A DNA stretch of 64,000 nucleotides from CBDDEI01 sp965226775. GTDB taxonomy: Bacteria > Chloroflexota > Dehalococcoidia > SHYD01. The stretch is taken from NCBI GenBank assembly GCA_965226775.1, contig CBDDEI010000002.1:1302001-1366000 (forward strand), written 5' to 3'. Of this stretch, positions 43,315 to 52,012 are shown piece after piece. The notes beneath the pieces are model-generated. The model worked only from the letters and a program-made list of their open reading frames with translations. It was not told where the DNA came from and did not search any database. The first letter of the stretch is position 1, and each line of letters opens with the position of its first letter. The position numbers were made by a program, and so were the translations under genes.

Positions 43315-44205
43315 TCAATAGCGCGCCCGTTGCTCCAAGCTGGCGCGGTAGCGCGCCAAGCGTGCCGAGAGGTCTGTCTTGCGACGCTCTAGCTCGGTGA
43401 GCTCGGCTTTCGCCTGCTCTGCCCGCTCCACCGCTTCATGGTGGCGCGCCTCTTTCTCCCTGCGGCTCTCCCTGGCTTGCTGCAGCGCCCCAACCGTCTG
43501 CTCCCGCGCCTGAACAAGCTCGCCCATCTCCTTGAGCCGCGTCTCTGTGTGCTCCGCTGCCGCCTCCAGCTGCGGCCCCTGCTCCCATTGCGCCTCCAGC
43601 TCGGCAATCTCCCGTCGCAGTACCGCAACGTCCATTTCCAGCCTGCGCCCGACGGCCTTGGCGCGCTCTTCTAGCTCATCGTAGTGGGAGAGGTTGAGCA
43701 CTTCCCCCAGGACGCGCTTGCGCTCGGCTGGAGTCTTCAGGGTGAACTCGTCGGCGCGGCCCTGGAGCAGGAATGCGCTGTTGATGAAGGTTTGATAGTC
43801 CAGGCGCAGCAGCTTCTGGATGATGCGTTCCGTCTCACGGAGAGTGTTGCCGGTGATGGGGCGGAAGCCGCCGGAGCCATCTGCAATCTGCAGCTCCAGC
43901 ACGGAATGCCCAGCGCGGCTCCGTCCGCCGGCGCGGGTGCGCTTCCGCAGTGCACGGTAGGTGTCCTCGCCCAGGCCGAACTCAAGCTCCACCTCCATCT
44001 CGGACTCGCCCAGGGTGATGAGCTCGTCGTCGGTTTTGGCGCGAGCCTGGCCCCACAGCGCCCAAGTGACTGCGTCCAGAAAGGAGGACTTGCCTGCCCC
44101 GTTGGGTCCGGTTAGGCAGGCGACGTGGATGCCCGTGAGATCGAGGGGAGGGTCTAGGGCCCGATAGGCCATGAAATTACGCAGGCGCAGCTTGATGGGA
44201 ACCAT
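43315..44205 (-). CDS. sbcC: SbcC N-terminal portion, ends at a frameshift
   Basis: Proximal part of the SbcC ATPase, 296 residues. The Walker A is LTGPNGAGKSSFLDAVTWAL near residue 33, and the Q-loop and VLNLSHYDELEERAKAVGRR segment follow, entering the coiled coil. The frame closes at TGA 43315-43317 directly where the other frame continues (EQR then AIEET). Removing one G from the GGG at about 43326-43328 joins the parts. It overlaps the rmuC stop at 44205 by one base, so sbcD-rmuC-sbcC form one operon. Confidence 0.9.
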   Translation of the reverse strand: MVPIKLRLRNFMAYRALDPPLDLTGIHVACLTGPNGAGKSSFLDAVTWALWGQARAKTDDELITLGESEMEVELEFGLGEDTYRALRKRTRAGGRSRAGHSVLELQIADGSGGFRPITGNTLRETERIIQKLLRLDYQTFINSAFLLQGRADEFTLKTPAERKRVLGEVLNLSHYDELEERAKAVGRRLEMDVAVLRREIAELEAQWEQGPQLEAAAEHTETRLKEMGELVQAREQTVGALQQARESRREKEARHHEAVERAEQAKAELTELERRKTDLSARLARYRASLEQRARY

Positions 44206-45281
44206 CAGGGGGCGGCGTCCTCCTGCCGTACCCCGGCCTCCAGCTGTCCCAGCGCCTCCGGGTCGGGAAGCGCGGTCAGCCGGTCGCCAAAGCGCTCCAG
44301 ACGGCGCTGCGTCTCGCTGTACTTGTTGGAGGCGTGGGTCAGGTGCGTGCCCAGGGTGCGGAAGTCCTCGTTCACCCGCCCGAACTCCGAGTCCAAGCGG
44401 CTCAGGTGCTCCAGCACTTGCTTCGCGCTCTGCTCGATGGCCATGCCCTTCAAGCCCAGCGCGATGGCTCCCAGGTAGGCATAGAAGCTATGGGGAGAAA
44501 CAGGCATAACCCGACGCTCCAGGGCGTAGTTGTAGAGGTCGCTTTCCACCTCTTCACTCTTGATAATAGTCTCGTAGAACACGTTCTCCGCCGGCACGTA
44601 CATGAGCGCAAAGTTCAGCGTGCCCTCGTCCGGGCGGATGTACTCCGCCACCCGGTCCACGTGTTGGCGCACGCTGCGCACGAACTCCCGCCGGTACTGG
44701 GTCCGCTCCGCCTCCTGCTCCGCTTCAGACAGGCGTCTAAAGGAGTCCAGGGGGAACTTGGAGTCTACTGGAACCAGTTGCCCCTTGCCCAGCACGATGA
44801 CGGCGTCCACCACCTTCCCGTCAAGAAAGCGGTGCTGCAGCGTGTAGCCGTCAGCGGGGAGGATCTGTGAGAGGAGACGCTCCAACAGCAGCTCGCCCAG
44901 CGTGCCGCGGAGCTTGGGCGGTTGCAGGATGTCCTGCAGGCTGGCGATGTCCTTGCTTATCTCCTGGATGTGCTTGGTCGCCTCAGTTAGCTCGCCAAGC
45001 TGGGTCTGCACCCGGTTGATGGTGGAACCGGTGGTGTCGAGGCGCGTGCCCATCTCCTGGCGCAGGGTGGTCATGGAGCCGGTCATCTCCGTGCGAATGC
45101 CGCCCATCTGTGTCTGCACGGTCTCCCGCACCTGGTTCAGGTTGTCCCGCATCTCTGCCCGCAACGACTCTACGTCCTGCCGTTCGGCGGCGGTGGACGA
45201 TGACGACGCGCCCTGCCGCAGCAGCACGACCACCAGCAACACCGCGACCACGCCCGAGAGCGCCAGCAGCGCGATATCCAT
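44205..45281 (-). CDS. rmuC: DNA recombination protein RmuC
   Basis: A 358-residue RmuC. An N-terminal membrane helix (ALLALSGVVAVLLVVVLL) is followed by a coiled coil to about residue 100, and then the restriction-endonuclease-like core with GTLGELLLERLL and DAVIVLGKGQLVPVDSKFPL. It is thought to limit DNA inversions at short repeats. It lies between sbcD and sbcC, each contact overlapping by one base; insertion of rmuC inside the sbcDC pair is unusual but co-directional and likely co-translated. Confidence 0.92.
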   Translation of the reverse strand: MDIALLALSGVVAVLLVVVLLRQGASSSSTAAERQDVESLRAEMRDNLNQVRETVQTQMGGIRTEMTGSMTTLRQEMGTRLDTTGSTINRVQTQLGELTEATKHIQEISKDIASLQDILQPPKLRGTLGELLLERLLSQILPADGYTLQHRFLDGKVVDAVIVLGKGQLVPVDSKFPLDSFRRLSEAEQEAERTQYRREFVRSVRQHVDRVAEYIRPDEGTLNFALMYVPAENVFYETIIKSEEVESDLYNYALERRVMPVSPHSFYAYLGAIALGLKGMAIEQSAKQVLEHLSRLDSEFGRVNEDFRTLGTHLTHASNKYSETQRRLERFGDRLTALPDPEALGQLEAGVRQEDAAP

Positions 45282-46552
45282 TAGGCAGACTCCTTACTTG
45301 CGTCCTGGGAGAGCAGCCGTTGCGCATGTTGCATCAGGACGCGCGCCCGCTCCGGCGTGGTCTCCTTGGCCTTGAAGTAGAGCTCCAACGCTTGCAGCGG
45401 CGTCAGCCCCTCCACTTGCACATCCTGGAGGCGTGTCCGCGGCGCGCCCGCTACCTCCCGCGTCACGCCGGCAACGTAGCTGGCCCCGGCCAGCGCGCGC
45501 CGCACCGCCTGCTCGTCGAGGGAGCTGGCGTGCTCTACGGGGAGGCTCACCTGCACCCGCACGATTGCGCCCTGCACCTCGCGCGCCTTGCGGTCGATGG
45601 CGTAGAGCACCTCCTCCGTGGGATTGGCCGTGCGGCAGCGCACCTCTATCGTCAGGAACGTGCGGGAGCGCACCGGCACGAAGTCGTAGGAGCGCAGCCG
45701 GTCGCCCGCGGGCAGCGCCGGATCGATATCGATGACATAGAAGCCCTTCTCCTGGCTCTCCTCGCCAAAGTCCACCCGCTGCAGGCTGCCGCTGTACACC
45801 AGGGGAAAGCGGCCGTCATAGACCTGCTGCTGGTGCACGTGGCCCAGCGCGCCGTACTCCACCACGCCCGCTCGCTCTAAGGCGGCCGAAGAGCCGGTGA
45901 GGGTGCTGGGGAGGAAGACCGGGTCCGCCCCGATGGTCATGCGCCGCTCCGAGCCGGGGACGGCCCAGGTGCCCGCCAGGTGGCCCGCCAGCACTGCGGG
46001 GAGCGAGGCGTCCAGCTTGGCGTACTCCACCGCCAGGAGGTCGCCCAGCTTCTGCTCCATCACCTCGTTCAGGGAGCGGGAGGCCATGGTGCGGTATTCG
46101 TCCTGGGTGAGCAGCCAGCTGCGGGTGATCCACGGCACCGCCACAACCTGCAGCGGCCCACCAGTGCGCGTCTCTACCACATACGTGCCCAGCCCGCTGC
46201 CGACGGTCACGCCCGGCACACCCAGGATGGGGAAGATCTCGACGGCGGTGGCGCGGCCCGCGGCGTAGGGGAGATCGTGGTTGCCCACGAGCAGGAACAC
46301 GGGGACGCCGCCGCCGGTGAGCCGCACGATGCGCCGGGCGAACTCCCGCTGCTGCGTCTGGGAGGGGTCCCGGCTCTTGTACGCGTCGCCGGCGAACAGC
46401 ACCAGGTCGATGTCATTGCCCAGCGCGTAGTCCACCAGCTCGTCCAGAGCGGCCAAGAAGTCCTGCAGGCGAGTAGAGAGGCCCGTGGCCGGGTCCGTCC
46501 GCCCATAGTTCTCCACCCCTATGTGCAGGTCAGCAAAGTGTAGGATGCGCAT
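45281..46552 (-). CDS. sbcD: Exonuclease subunit SbcD (Mre11-type)
   Basis: A 423-residue calcineurin-like nuclease subunit. Metal ligands are in HFADLHIG at the N-terminus, LFAGDAYKSRDP, GNHDLPY, LAGHLAG and GHVHQQ. The C-terminal capping domain is present. It works with SbcC to open hairpins and process double-strand breaks. It is first of three repair genes. The gene starts immediately downstream of the restriction endonuclease gene (20-base gap). Confidence 0.94.
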   Translation of the reverse strand: MRILHFADLHIGVENYGRTDPATGLSTRLQDFLAALDELVDYALGNDIDLVLFAGDAYKSRDPSQTQQREFARRIVRLTGGGVPVFLLVGNHDLPYAAGRATAVEIFPILGVPGVTVGSGLGTYVVETRTGGPLQVVAVPWITRSWLLTQDEYRTMASRSLNEVMEQKLGDLLAVEYAKLDASLPAVLAGHLAGTWAVPGSERRMTIGADPVFLPSTLTGSSAALERAGVVEYGALGHVHQQQVYDGRFPLVYSGSLQRVDFGEESQEKGFYVIDIDPALPAGDRLRSYDFVPVRSRTFLTIEVRCRTANPTEEVLYAIDRKAREVQGAIVRVQVSLPVEHASSLDEQAVRRALAGASYVAGVTREVAGAPRTRLQDVQVEGLTPLQALELYFKAKETTPERARVLMQHAQRLLSQDASKESA

Positions 46553-46572
46553 TAGACTAGTTCGAGACGAGC

Positions 46573-47304
46573 TTAAGGACTCGGTTCCAATCGACCGAAT
46601 CCCCGTCGCAGAAAAGGGCTATGGGCCTCGTCTAGTAACGCGCTATAGGGCGCTTGTATGTCCGCTGTATATAAGTGAGACATTAGCCCACAGGCGTTCA
46701 GCAGTTTTCTGTAGAACTCAGGATCACCACTTATCTCTGCCCAAAATTCCTTGCTTGTAAGTTGGATTATTCCGTCTTTATCGGTTTCGCTACGCTTGCC
46801 ATATGCGAAAGCGATCCGTTTTTCTGTTCTGATTCTATCTTGCCTCAATCGTCGTTCAGCCGTCAGAAGGTCCCTTTTGGCCTTATCGTAACTTGAAGAA
46901 TTGAAGCCTTTCGATCCAGATTTCATTGCATACAGGTACGCGGTGTCTCCTTTGCGAATATCAAGATCAACCTCGCCACCATTAACTGGTTTTATCCCCC
47001 CGGAGAATATCTGTGAAATAGCTTCAAAGAAGTACCCTGAATGGTTCTCCATGCTTGAACTAATGAAATCGTGAAAGGCCCTTTCAACCAGGTCACTACA
47101 AGTGTTAACTCCACTAGCTCGATATAAGTAAGGATTCTTATTTCTTATGATCTCCTTCATCTTGAGGGTGTGCATCTTTTTGGCAATAGGCGTAGCGATA
47201 GTGGCTTGAAATGCCTCAATAACTTTCAAGCCAATGTCCGAACCCTTGTCAAAGCATGCGCCTACTGAGCGAGCCAGTTCTTCGTTGTTTACTATTTGCG
47301 CCAT
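46573..47304 (-). CDS. Type II restriction endonuclease, PmeII-like
   Basis: A 243-residue protein in the style of PmeII-family restriction endonucleases (EIIRNKNPYLYRASGV near residue 50). A PD-(D/E)XK site is plausible at GGEVDLDIRKGDTAYLYAMK (residues about 108-127), followed by SGSKGFNSSS. It overlaps the methyltransferase gene by 13 bases. The DNA is notably richer in A and T than the repair genes next to it, a sign of transfer. The recognition sequence cannot be predicted. Confidence 0.78.
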   Translation of the reverse strand: MAQIVNNEELARSVGACFDKGSDIGLKVIEAFQATIATPIAKKMHTLKMKEIIRNKNPYLYRASGVNTCSDLVERAFHDFISSSMENHSGYFFEAISQIFSGGIKPVNGGEVDLDIRKGDTAYLYAMKSGSKGFNSSSYDKAKRDLLTAERRLRQDRIRTEKRIAFAYGKRSETDKDGIIQLTSKEFWAEISGDPEFYRKLLNACGLMSHLYTADIQAPYSALLDEAHSPFLRRGFGRLEPSP

Positions 47305-48449
47305 ATCAGCACGCTTTCGTAGAAGTCGTCGGCGCGCCTTCCTGTCCTTCGGTTGACGTGGCGTTTTATTACTGCCTCTTCAGTGAAGCCTAGCTTATCC
47401 GCCATGCCACCGTAGAGATCCTTGCGGTCATGGACCACTACCACTGCAACGCCCCCAGGTCGCAACGCCTGCCAGACGTTTCCGAATACGGTGCTCATAT
47501 CGTCCAAATACTTATGCTGAGCGACAGCAGAATTGCCACGTTTGGCGGCCCCTATCTCCATGTCCTCATTCATGGGTTCGTTAAGGAGTTCGTAAGCATA
47601 CCGATGCTGCTGGTGGTAGTTAATCAAGCCTACGTATGGTGGCGAGGTAAGCACCATATCTACGTCTGAGAGTTCTTCCGTACGAGAGTCAGCACAAACT
47701 ATCTCAACAGAGGCGGCTGTGCGCATTTCAGAGAAGACCGAGACTCGTTTCAAGGTATCCCAGGCATATCTAGTAATAAACCTTAGGGCCTGGTCCGTGG
47801 GCTGGCATGTCCGCCCATGTTTGTAGCAGGAGTATTTTTCAGTTTGAGGTTGTTTGGGGAAGTCTAGGTCAAAGTGGGTGGTGAGACGGGCAGACCTTGC
47901 GGCTCTAGAGAGCACTACTTTCAGTAGATCCTTATGCTTGTAGTCTTCAATCAGCGACCGGAAAAGCAAGAGTTGTAATCGGGCTGGCGTAGCGAACCAA
48001 CTCCGCAGGTATTCATTATCAGTATCCTGAACTACTTCTTCATATCGTTGGACTGGAAGGCTCACTCTCCCGACAATATCTCGAATTTCTGCTTCTAGTT
48101 CTGGTACGTCATACTCAGCGGTCTTTACTTTCGAGAGCAGACAATTAAAGGGCGAGATATCGTAGCCGGTAGATGGAATGCCGAGGGCATTGGCTTCAAC
48201 TAGCGTGGTGCCTGATCCGCTGAAAGGGTCAAGAACCGATCGCGGCTGATACTTACGGAGAAATATCTCAACTAATTGAGGTACAAACTTGCCTAAGTAG
48301 GGGTGCAAGCGGTGAACATGCTTAGTACGGAAGCGTTCAGGGAGATCCTGTTCCCGCCAGTTGAGATTAAGGTCGTCTAGTTCGGTGTCACAGGTAACGG
48401 AGGCAAAGTCTGTGAATGGAACTCCCTCATAAACTGGGCTGTAAGCCAC
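47292..48449 (-). CDS. DNA methyltransferase of the restriction-modification pair
   Basis: A 385-residue amino-methyltransferase. The SAM motif LDPFSGSGTT (residues 73-82) precedes the catalytic TSPPY (268-272), and VVVVHDRKDLYGGMA comes after. TSPPY with FxGxG first is seen in N4-cytosine or N6-adenine enzymes of the same module order. The start is GTG 48449 behind GGGAGGTG (48455-48461 minus). It is followed by the endonuclease gene, so self-protection is made first. Base composition is low-GC. Confidence 0.85.
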   Translation of the reverse strand: MAYSPVYEGVPFTDFASVTCDTELDDLNLNWREQDLPERFRTKHVHRLHPYLGKFVPQLVEIFLRKYQPRSVLDPFSGSGTTLVEANALGIPSTGYDISPFNCLLSKVKTAEYDVPELEAEIRDIVGRVSLPVQRYEEVVQDTDNEYLRSWFATPARLQLLLFRSLIEDYKHKDLLKVVLSRAARSARLTTHFDLDFPKQPQTEKYSCYKHGRTCQPTDQALRFITRYAWDTLKRVSVFSEMRTAASVEIVCADSRTEELSDVDMVLTSPPYVGLINYHQQHRYAYELLNEPMNEDMEIGAAKRGNSAVAQHKYLDDMSTVFGNVWQALRPGGVAVVVVHDRKDLYGGMADKLGFTEEAVIKRHVNRRTGRRADDFYESVLIWRK

Positions 48450-48476
48450 AGAACACCTCCCTACAAAGCTAAAGTG

Positions 48477-48505
48477 AGAATATGCGTTCTAATAAAGTCT
48501 GTCAA
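48477..48505 (-). promoter_or_regulatory. Promoter of the restriction-modification operon
   Basis: TTGACA (minus strand, 48505-48500), a 17-base spacer and TATTCT (48482-48477) precede the methyltransferase start. The transcription start would be near 48470, leaving a leader of about 20 bases containing the GGGAGG site. Confidence 0.8.
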
Positions 48506-48580
48506 GAACCAAAAACCAACCCGCGACCACTAGTCAACGGGGCTATTGTAGCGTTGGAAGAGAAGAAAATAAAGGGCTAG

Positions 48581-48596
48581 CCACTATATGTAGTGG
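48581..48596. repeat. Inverted repeat CCACTA-TATG-TAGTGG
   Basis: A perfect six-base-pair inverted repeat with a four-base centre in the AT-rich gap upstream of the restriction-modification genes and downstream of the PEP-mutase-family gene. It is not followed by a T-run, so an operator or boundary remnant is as likely as a terminator. Confidence 0.4.
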
Positions 48597-48630
48597 TATG
48601 AGTATTAAAGACTATAGATATAGGAGCAGG

Positions 48631-49516
48631 CTACACCCGCTCCGCTGCTTCGCCGCCTAGGTAGGCTTGCTGGGCGGCTTTGTGGGACTCGCTGCTGGTG
48701 AGGGCGTCCATCTCTGCGCCGGACGCGATGTGGTCGCGCAGGTCTGCGGGCGCGCCGCCGTCGTAGAGGTGCTGGTAGGTGGCTCGCAGCGCCTTCACCG
48801 CCGCAAAGATTGGCTGGTGGCCCTGGAGCAGGATGCGCCCGCCGTGGGCCGCTAGGTCGGCGTGGGTCAGCGAGGCCGGGGCCGCGCCAATCACCACCGG
48901 CAGCCCGGAGGCCTGGTGCACCTGCGGCAATCTGGTCCAAGCTCCGTGCGCCCACCAGAAAGATAGCGTCCACGCCCGTGGCGGCGTAGGCTTTGGCCCG
49001 GGCTATCGCGCCCTCGGTATCGCCGGCTCGCAGGGCGGAGGTGCGTCCCAGCACCACAAACGCGGGGTCGGTGCGAGCAGCCACCGCGGCGCGCAGCTTG
49101 CCCAGCATCTCCTCGGTAGAGATAAGCTCCTCGCTGTCCGTGGGCGCGCCGTAGGAGGCGGGCAGCACGGTGTCCTCGATGCTGCAGGCGGCGGCGCCGG
49201 CGTGCTCCAGCTCCTGCACGGTACGCATCACGTTCAGGGCGTTGCCGAAGCCGTGGTCGGCGTCCACCATCAGGCTCAGGGTAGAGGTGCGCATGATGCG
49301 GCGTACCTGGTCGGCCAGCTCGGTGAGGGTGAGCAGCACGATGTCCGGCGCGGCGATGGTGGTCTGCGATGCCACCGATCCCGCCAGGATGCCCAGCCGG
49401 TATCCCACCGACTCGGCGACGCGTGCGGAGAGGGGGTCGTAGACGCTGGCGGGGGAGACGCACGCCGTGCCGTTGAGGAGGGATCGGTAGTATTGTCGTT
49501 GCTCGGTGTAGTTCAT
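48631..49516 (-). pseudogene. Isocitrate lyase/PEP-mutase-family protein, frameshifted
   Basis: A carboxyvinyl-carboxyphosphonate phosphorylmutase/oxaloacetate decarboxylase-like barrel. The N-terminal part (from ATG 49516) has CVSPASVYDPLSARVAESVG, the metal motif MVDADHGFGNALNV and SIEDTVLPASYG. The frame breaks at about 48931, where one extra base shifts it. The other frame continues LPQVHQASGLPVVIG and ends GGEAAERV at 48631. Dropping one base restores about 294 residues. The shifted tail in the first frame is arginine- and proline-rich and is clearly non-native. Confidence 0.85.
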
Positions 49517-49583
49517 GGTTCCTCTCGGGTGATTCTTAGGCGGGCGTTACGCGGTTGGCGCGGTGCCGCCGGCCCCCACCCCG

Positions 49584-49772
49584 GGCTTTTGGATTCTTCG
49601 CTTCACTCAGAATGACAATTTGGTTGCATTAAGGGTTTTGGATGCTTCGCTTTGTTTAGGATGGCGGTTGGGGTTCACGGGGCTTTTGGATTCTTCGCTT
49701 CACTCAGAATGACAATTTGGTTGGATAAGGGGTTATAGGATGCTTTGCTTTGCTCGGAATGACAGATGGGTT
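49584..49772 (+). repeat. Four-unit intergenic repeat (TTCTTCGCTTCACTCAGAATGACA type)
   Basis: Units lie at about 49584-49626, 49633-49674, 49681-49723 and 49730-49772. The first and third are identical over 43 bases; the second and fourth are degenerate versions (GGATGCTTCGCTTTG...). Spacing is 97 bases between identical copies. This GGATTCTTCGCTTC-(A)CTCAGAATGACA sequence is familiar as a dispersed intergenic repeat in Chloroflexota and other environmental genomes. It lies between the PEP-mutase-like gene and the aldo/keto reductase stop. Confidence 0.85.
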
Positions 49773-50741
49773 TTACTGGGTTAGCTCGTCTAGCTCTGTT
49801 AGCTCTTCTTTGGTGAGCTTCCATTCGACGGCTTGGACGTTGGCGTCTATCTGCTCGGTCTTGGTGGCCGCGACGATGGCGGAGCTGATCATTGGTTGCG
49901 CCAGCACCCAAGCGATTGCCAGCTCGCCTACCGAGTGGCCCCGCTCCTCGGCAAAGGCGTCCAGGGTTTCCAGAAGCGTCCAGTAGCGCTCGTTGTTCCA
50001 GCGCTGCCCAATCTGCACACTGTCTCTGCCGGTGGCGCGCGGGCTAGCCATGAACTTGCCGAAGCGAGAGTCTGACGGCAGCGGCTCGCCGCGCTTGTAC
50101 TTGCCGGTGAGCAGCCCGCCCGCGATGACATAGTGGGGGATGATGCCCACGCCGTAGCGCTGGCAGGCGGGAATGACCTCTCGCTCGATGCCGCGCTCCA
50201 GCAGGCTGTACTCCGGCTGCTCCGAAATCATGGGCGCCCAGTGGTGCTCCTGGGCCAGCCAGTGGGCCTCCGCAATATGCCATGCTTTGTAGCCGTTGGC
50301 GCCTACGTAGCGCACCTTGCCCTGGCGCACAAAGTCGTCTAGGGCGCGCATGGTCTCCTCCAGGGGCGTGTCCCTGTCCCAGGAGTGCATCTGGTAGAGG
50401 TCGATGTAGTCGGTCTGGAGGCGGCGCAGGCTGTCGTCCAGGGCATCGCTGAGGTGCTGACGAGACGCTTGGCGCATGTTGGGGCCTTCGCCCATGGGCC
50501 CGACGCCTTTGGTGGCGATGATCGCCTCGTGACGGCGACTCTTCAGCGCCTTGCCCAGCAGCTCTTCCGACGCGCCCAGCGTGTAGGTGTCTGCCGTGTC
50601 TATCATGTTGATGCCCTGGTCCAGCGCATGGTTCACCAGCGTTGCCGTGCCGGCTGTATCCACCACGCGCCCAAAGACGTTGCCGCCCAGGGTGATGGCC
50701 GACACCTGCAGACCAGATTTGCCCAGATAGCGATACTCCAC
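49773..50741 (-). CDS. Aldo/keto reductase
   Basis: A 322-residue NADPH-dependent aldo/keto reductase. The catalytic tetrad Asp48, Tyr53, Lys78 and His119 (DTADTYTLG, IATKG, YQMHSWD) is complete. The start is GTG 50741, with AAGGAG six bases upstream; the longer frame to 50798 has no binding site. The KR-type C-terminal cofactor segment (IVAATKTEQIDANV) is present. It is 33 bases downstream of the strong terminator after the dioxygenase gene, so it has its own transcription unit. Confidence 0.9.
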   Translation of the reverse strand: MEYRYLGKSGLQVSAITLGGNVFGRVVDTAGTATLVNHALDQGINMIDTADTYTLGASEELLGKALKSRRHEAIIATKGVGPMGEGPNMRQASRQHLSDALDDSLRRLQTDYIDLYQMHSWDRDTPLEETMRALDDFVRQGKVRYVGANGYKAWHIAEAHWLAQEHHWAPMISEQPEYSLLERGIEREVIPACQRYGVGIIPHYVIAGGLLTGKYKRGEPLPSDSRFGKFMASPRATGRDSVQIGQRWNNERYWTLLETLDAFAEERGHSVGELAIAWVLAQPMISSAIVAATKTEQIDANVQAVEWKLTKEELTELDELTQ

Positions 50742-50812
50742 AGTGTGCTCCTTAGTAAATCTGTGCTCATGATAGCGGAATCCTCTGGGTAAGGACACAC
50801 GTTGCCATAAGA

Positions 50813-50844
50813 AACCGCCTGGGCTCGTACGAGCCCAGGCGGTT
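50813..50844 (-). terminator. Terminator formed by a 32-base perfect palindrome
   Basis: Bases 50813-50828 are the exact reverse complement of 50829-50844, giving a 16-base-pair GC-rich hairpin. On the minus strand it is followed by TTTCTTA, so it ends the dioxygenase gene that stops at 50875. Confidence 0.88.
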
Positions 50845-50874
50845 GCATTCGGTTTGGGGTAGCTACCCGAGAGG

Positions 50875-51933
50875 TTAGCTCCAGTGGGTGAAGGCCCAGC
50901 CGCCGCCGGTGCCGGCAGGGGTGCGGTAGACGGCCTCGTAGTCTAGGACTTCCATACCCAGGTGCTCCAATGCGCCTGCTGCGGTGACCCAGTTCAGCGT
51001 CTCCGAGGTGCTGGAGTCCAAGCGATGGCGCGGCAGGGTGCGCAGCGCCTCGGCGTCGTTGGCCTCCATGGCGTTGAGCGCCATCATGTCGACTTCCACG
51101 TCCACCACCGGGTGGCTGAGGCCGCCGGAGGGGATGATGGCAACGCGCTTGTCGCTCTTCCATGCGTCTACTGCGGCGCGGATGCCCTGCCCAAAGGCAA
51201 AGCAGCGACGCGGGGTCGGCTGGTTGGGCGGGTAGCAGGTGTTCTGATGGATGGGCACGATGGGGATGGGGTTGTTGTCCATCAACCGCCGCACTACAAA
51301 TGCGAAGCCGTGCGGCATACCAAAGGGGCGCTTCTTGACCTCACGGCGGTTCTGCATGTAGCCCGCCGGGCCAATGGCTCCGCCGTACTCTTCTTCCATG
51401 TAGCGGGTGTGCGCAACGTCAAAATCTGCGTCGCTCAGGTACTGGATGAGGTGCTTGCCCAACTCAGAGTCCACCGGTACGTCTATGTCTTTGTCGCCAT
51501 AGCCCCATGCGGAGGCTTTGGTATGGCGGCCCGCATTCTCAGGGATGTGGCGTACGCGCAATGGCATCATATCGCCCCAGTACACGCTGAATTTGGGCAT
51601 GTTGTTCTCAAAAAAGAGCTCGCCCTGGTCGTCGCTAACGACGATAACTACGTCGGGCTTGGCCTCACGCAGCAGCCTGCCCTGCTCGGTAATGGCTTTC
51701 TGCATGTTGTCGTACTGCATCCGGTAGTACTCGGGGTTTATCTTCTCAGCAATGCTGGGGTCCGCACGCTCTAGCAGCTCGTCGTACGTTAGGGGTTTGC
51801 CCTTATTGCCGTCCGGCAGCGCCAAGTAACCCCGGTTGCCCTTTTCCGATTCTCCGTGATCTGGCCAGAACTCTGGCGGAGTGGAGGACATAGGCCCATG
51901 AGATGCTCCAAGTCCTAACACAATCTGTGCCAT
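50875..51933 (-). CDS. Class III extradiol ring-cleavage dioxygenase (LigB-like)
   Basis: A 352-residue protein of the LigB/catechol 2,3-type extradiol dioxygenase superfamily. Iron ligand candidates are His13 in LGLGASHGPM and a second His in IPSGGLSHPVVD; VIVVSDDQGELF and IVPIHQNTCYPP complete the site. It lacks a fused small subunit. Such enzymes are abundant in SAR202-type Chloroflexota. Substrate is unknown; protocatechuate- or gallate-like aromatics are plausible. It has its own terminator. Confidence 0.82.
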   Translation of the reverse strand: MAQIVLGLGASHGPMSSTPPEFWPDHGESEKGNRGYLALPDGNKGKPLTYDELLERADPSIAEKINPEYYRMQYDNMQKAITEQGRLLREAKPDVVIVVSDDQGELFFENNMPKFSVYWGDMMPLRVRHIPENAGRHTKASAWGYGDKDIDVPVDSELGKHLIQYLSDADFDVAHTRYMEEEYGGAIGPAGYMQNRREVKKRPFGMPHGFAFVVRRLMDNNPIPIVPIHQNTCYPPNQPTPRRCFAFGQGIRAAVDAWKSDKRVAIIPSGGLSHPVVDVEVDMMALNAMEANDAEALRTLPRHRLDSSTSETLNWVTAAGALEHLGMEVLDYEAVYRTPAGTGGGWAFTHWS

Positions 51934-52012
51934 GTTTGATCTCCTGTTCAGTTTTTTCCCAGTGGTGACAAAACCCTACTATTCCCGCCGCGTTTTGTCA
52001 ATTTGCCAACGT

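Noticed and set aside
43389..44115. Long ORFs opposite sbcC and other genes on both strands
   Set aside because: These follow the third-position bias of the real genes in GC-rich DNA and show no recognisable protein motifs.
41622..44205. Two independent SMC-like genes
   Set aside because: The second has the zinc hook and Walker B only, the first Walker A only; together they are one SbcC split by a one-base shift.
48581..48596. CRISPR or mobile-element terminus at the inverted repeat
   Set aside because: Only one short copy is present, with no direct repeats, spacers or transposase.
50813..50844. Phage or integrase attachment site
   Set aside because: A perfect palindrome followed by a T-rich stretch downstream of a gene end is explained by transcription termination; no integrase or tRNA nearby.
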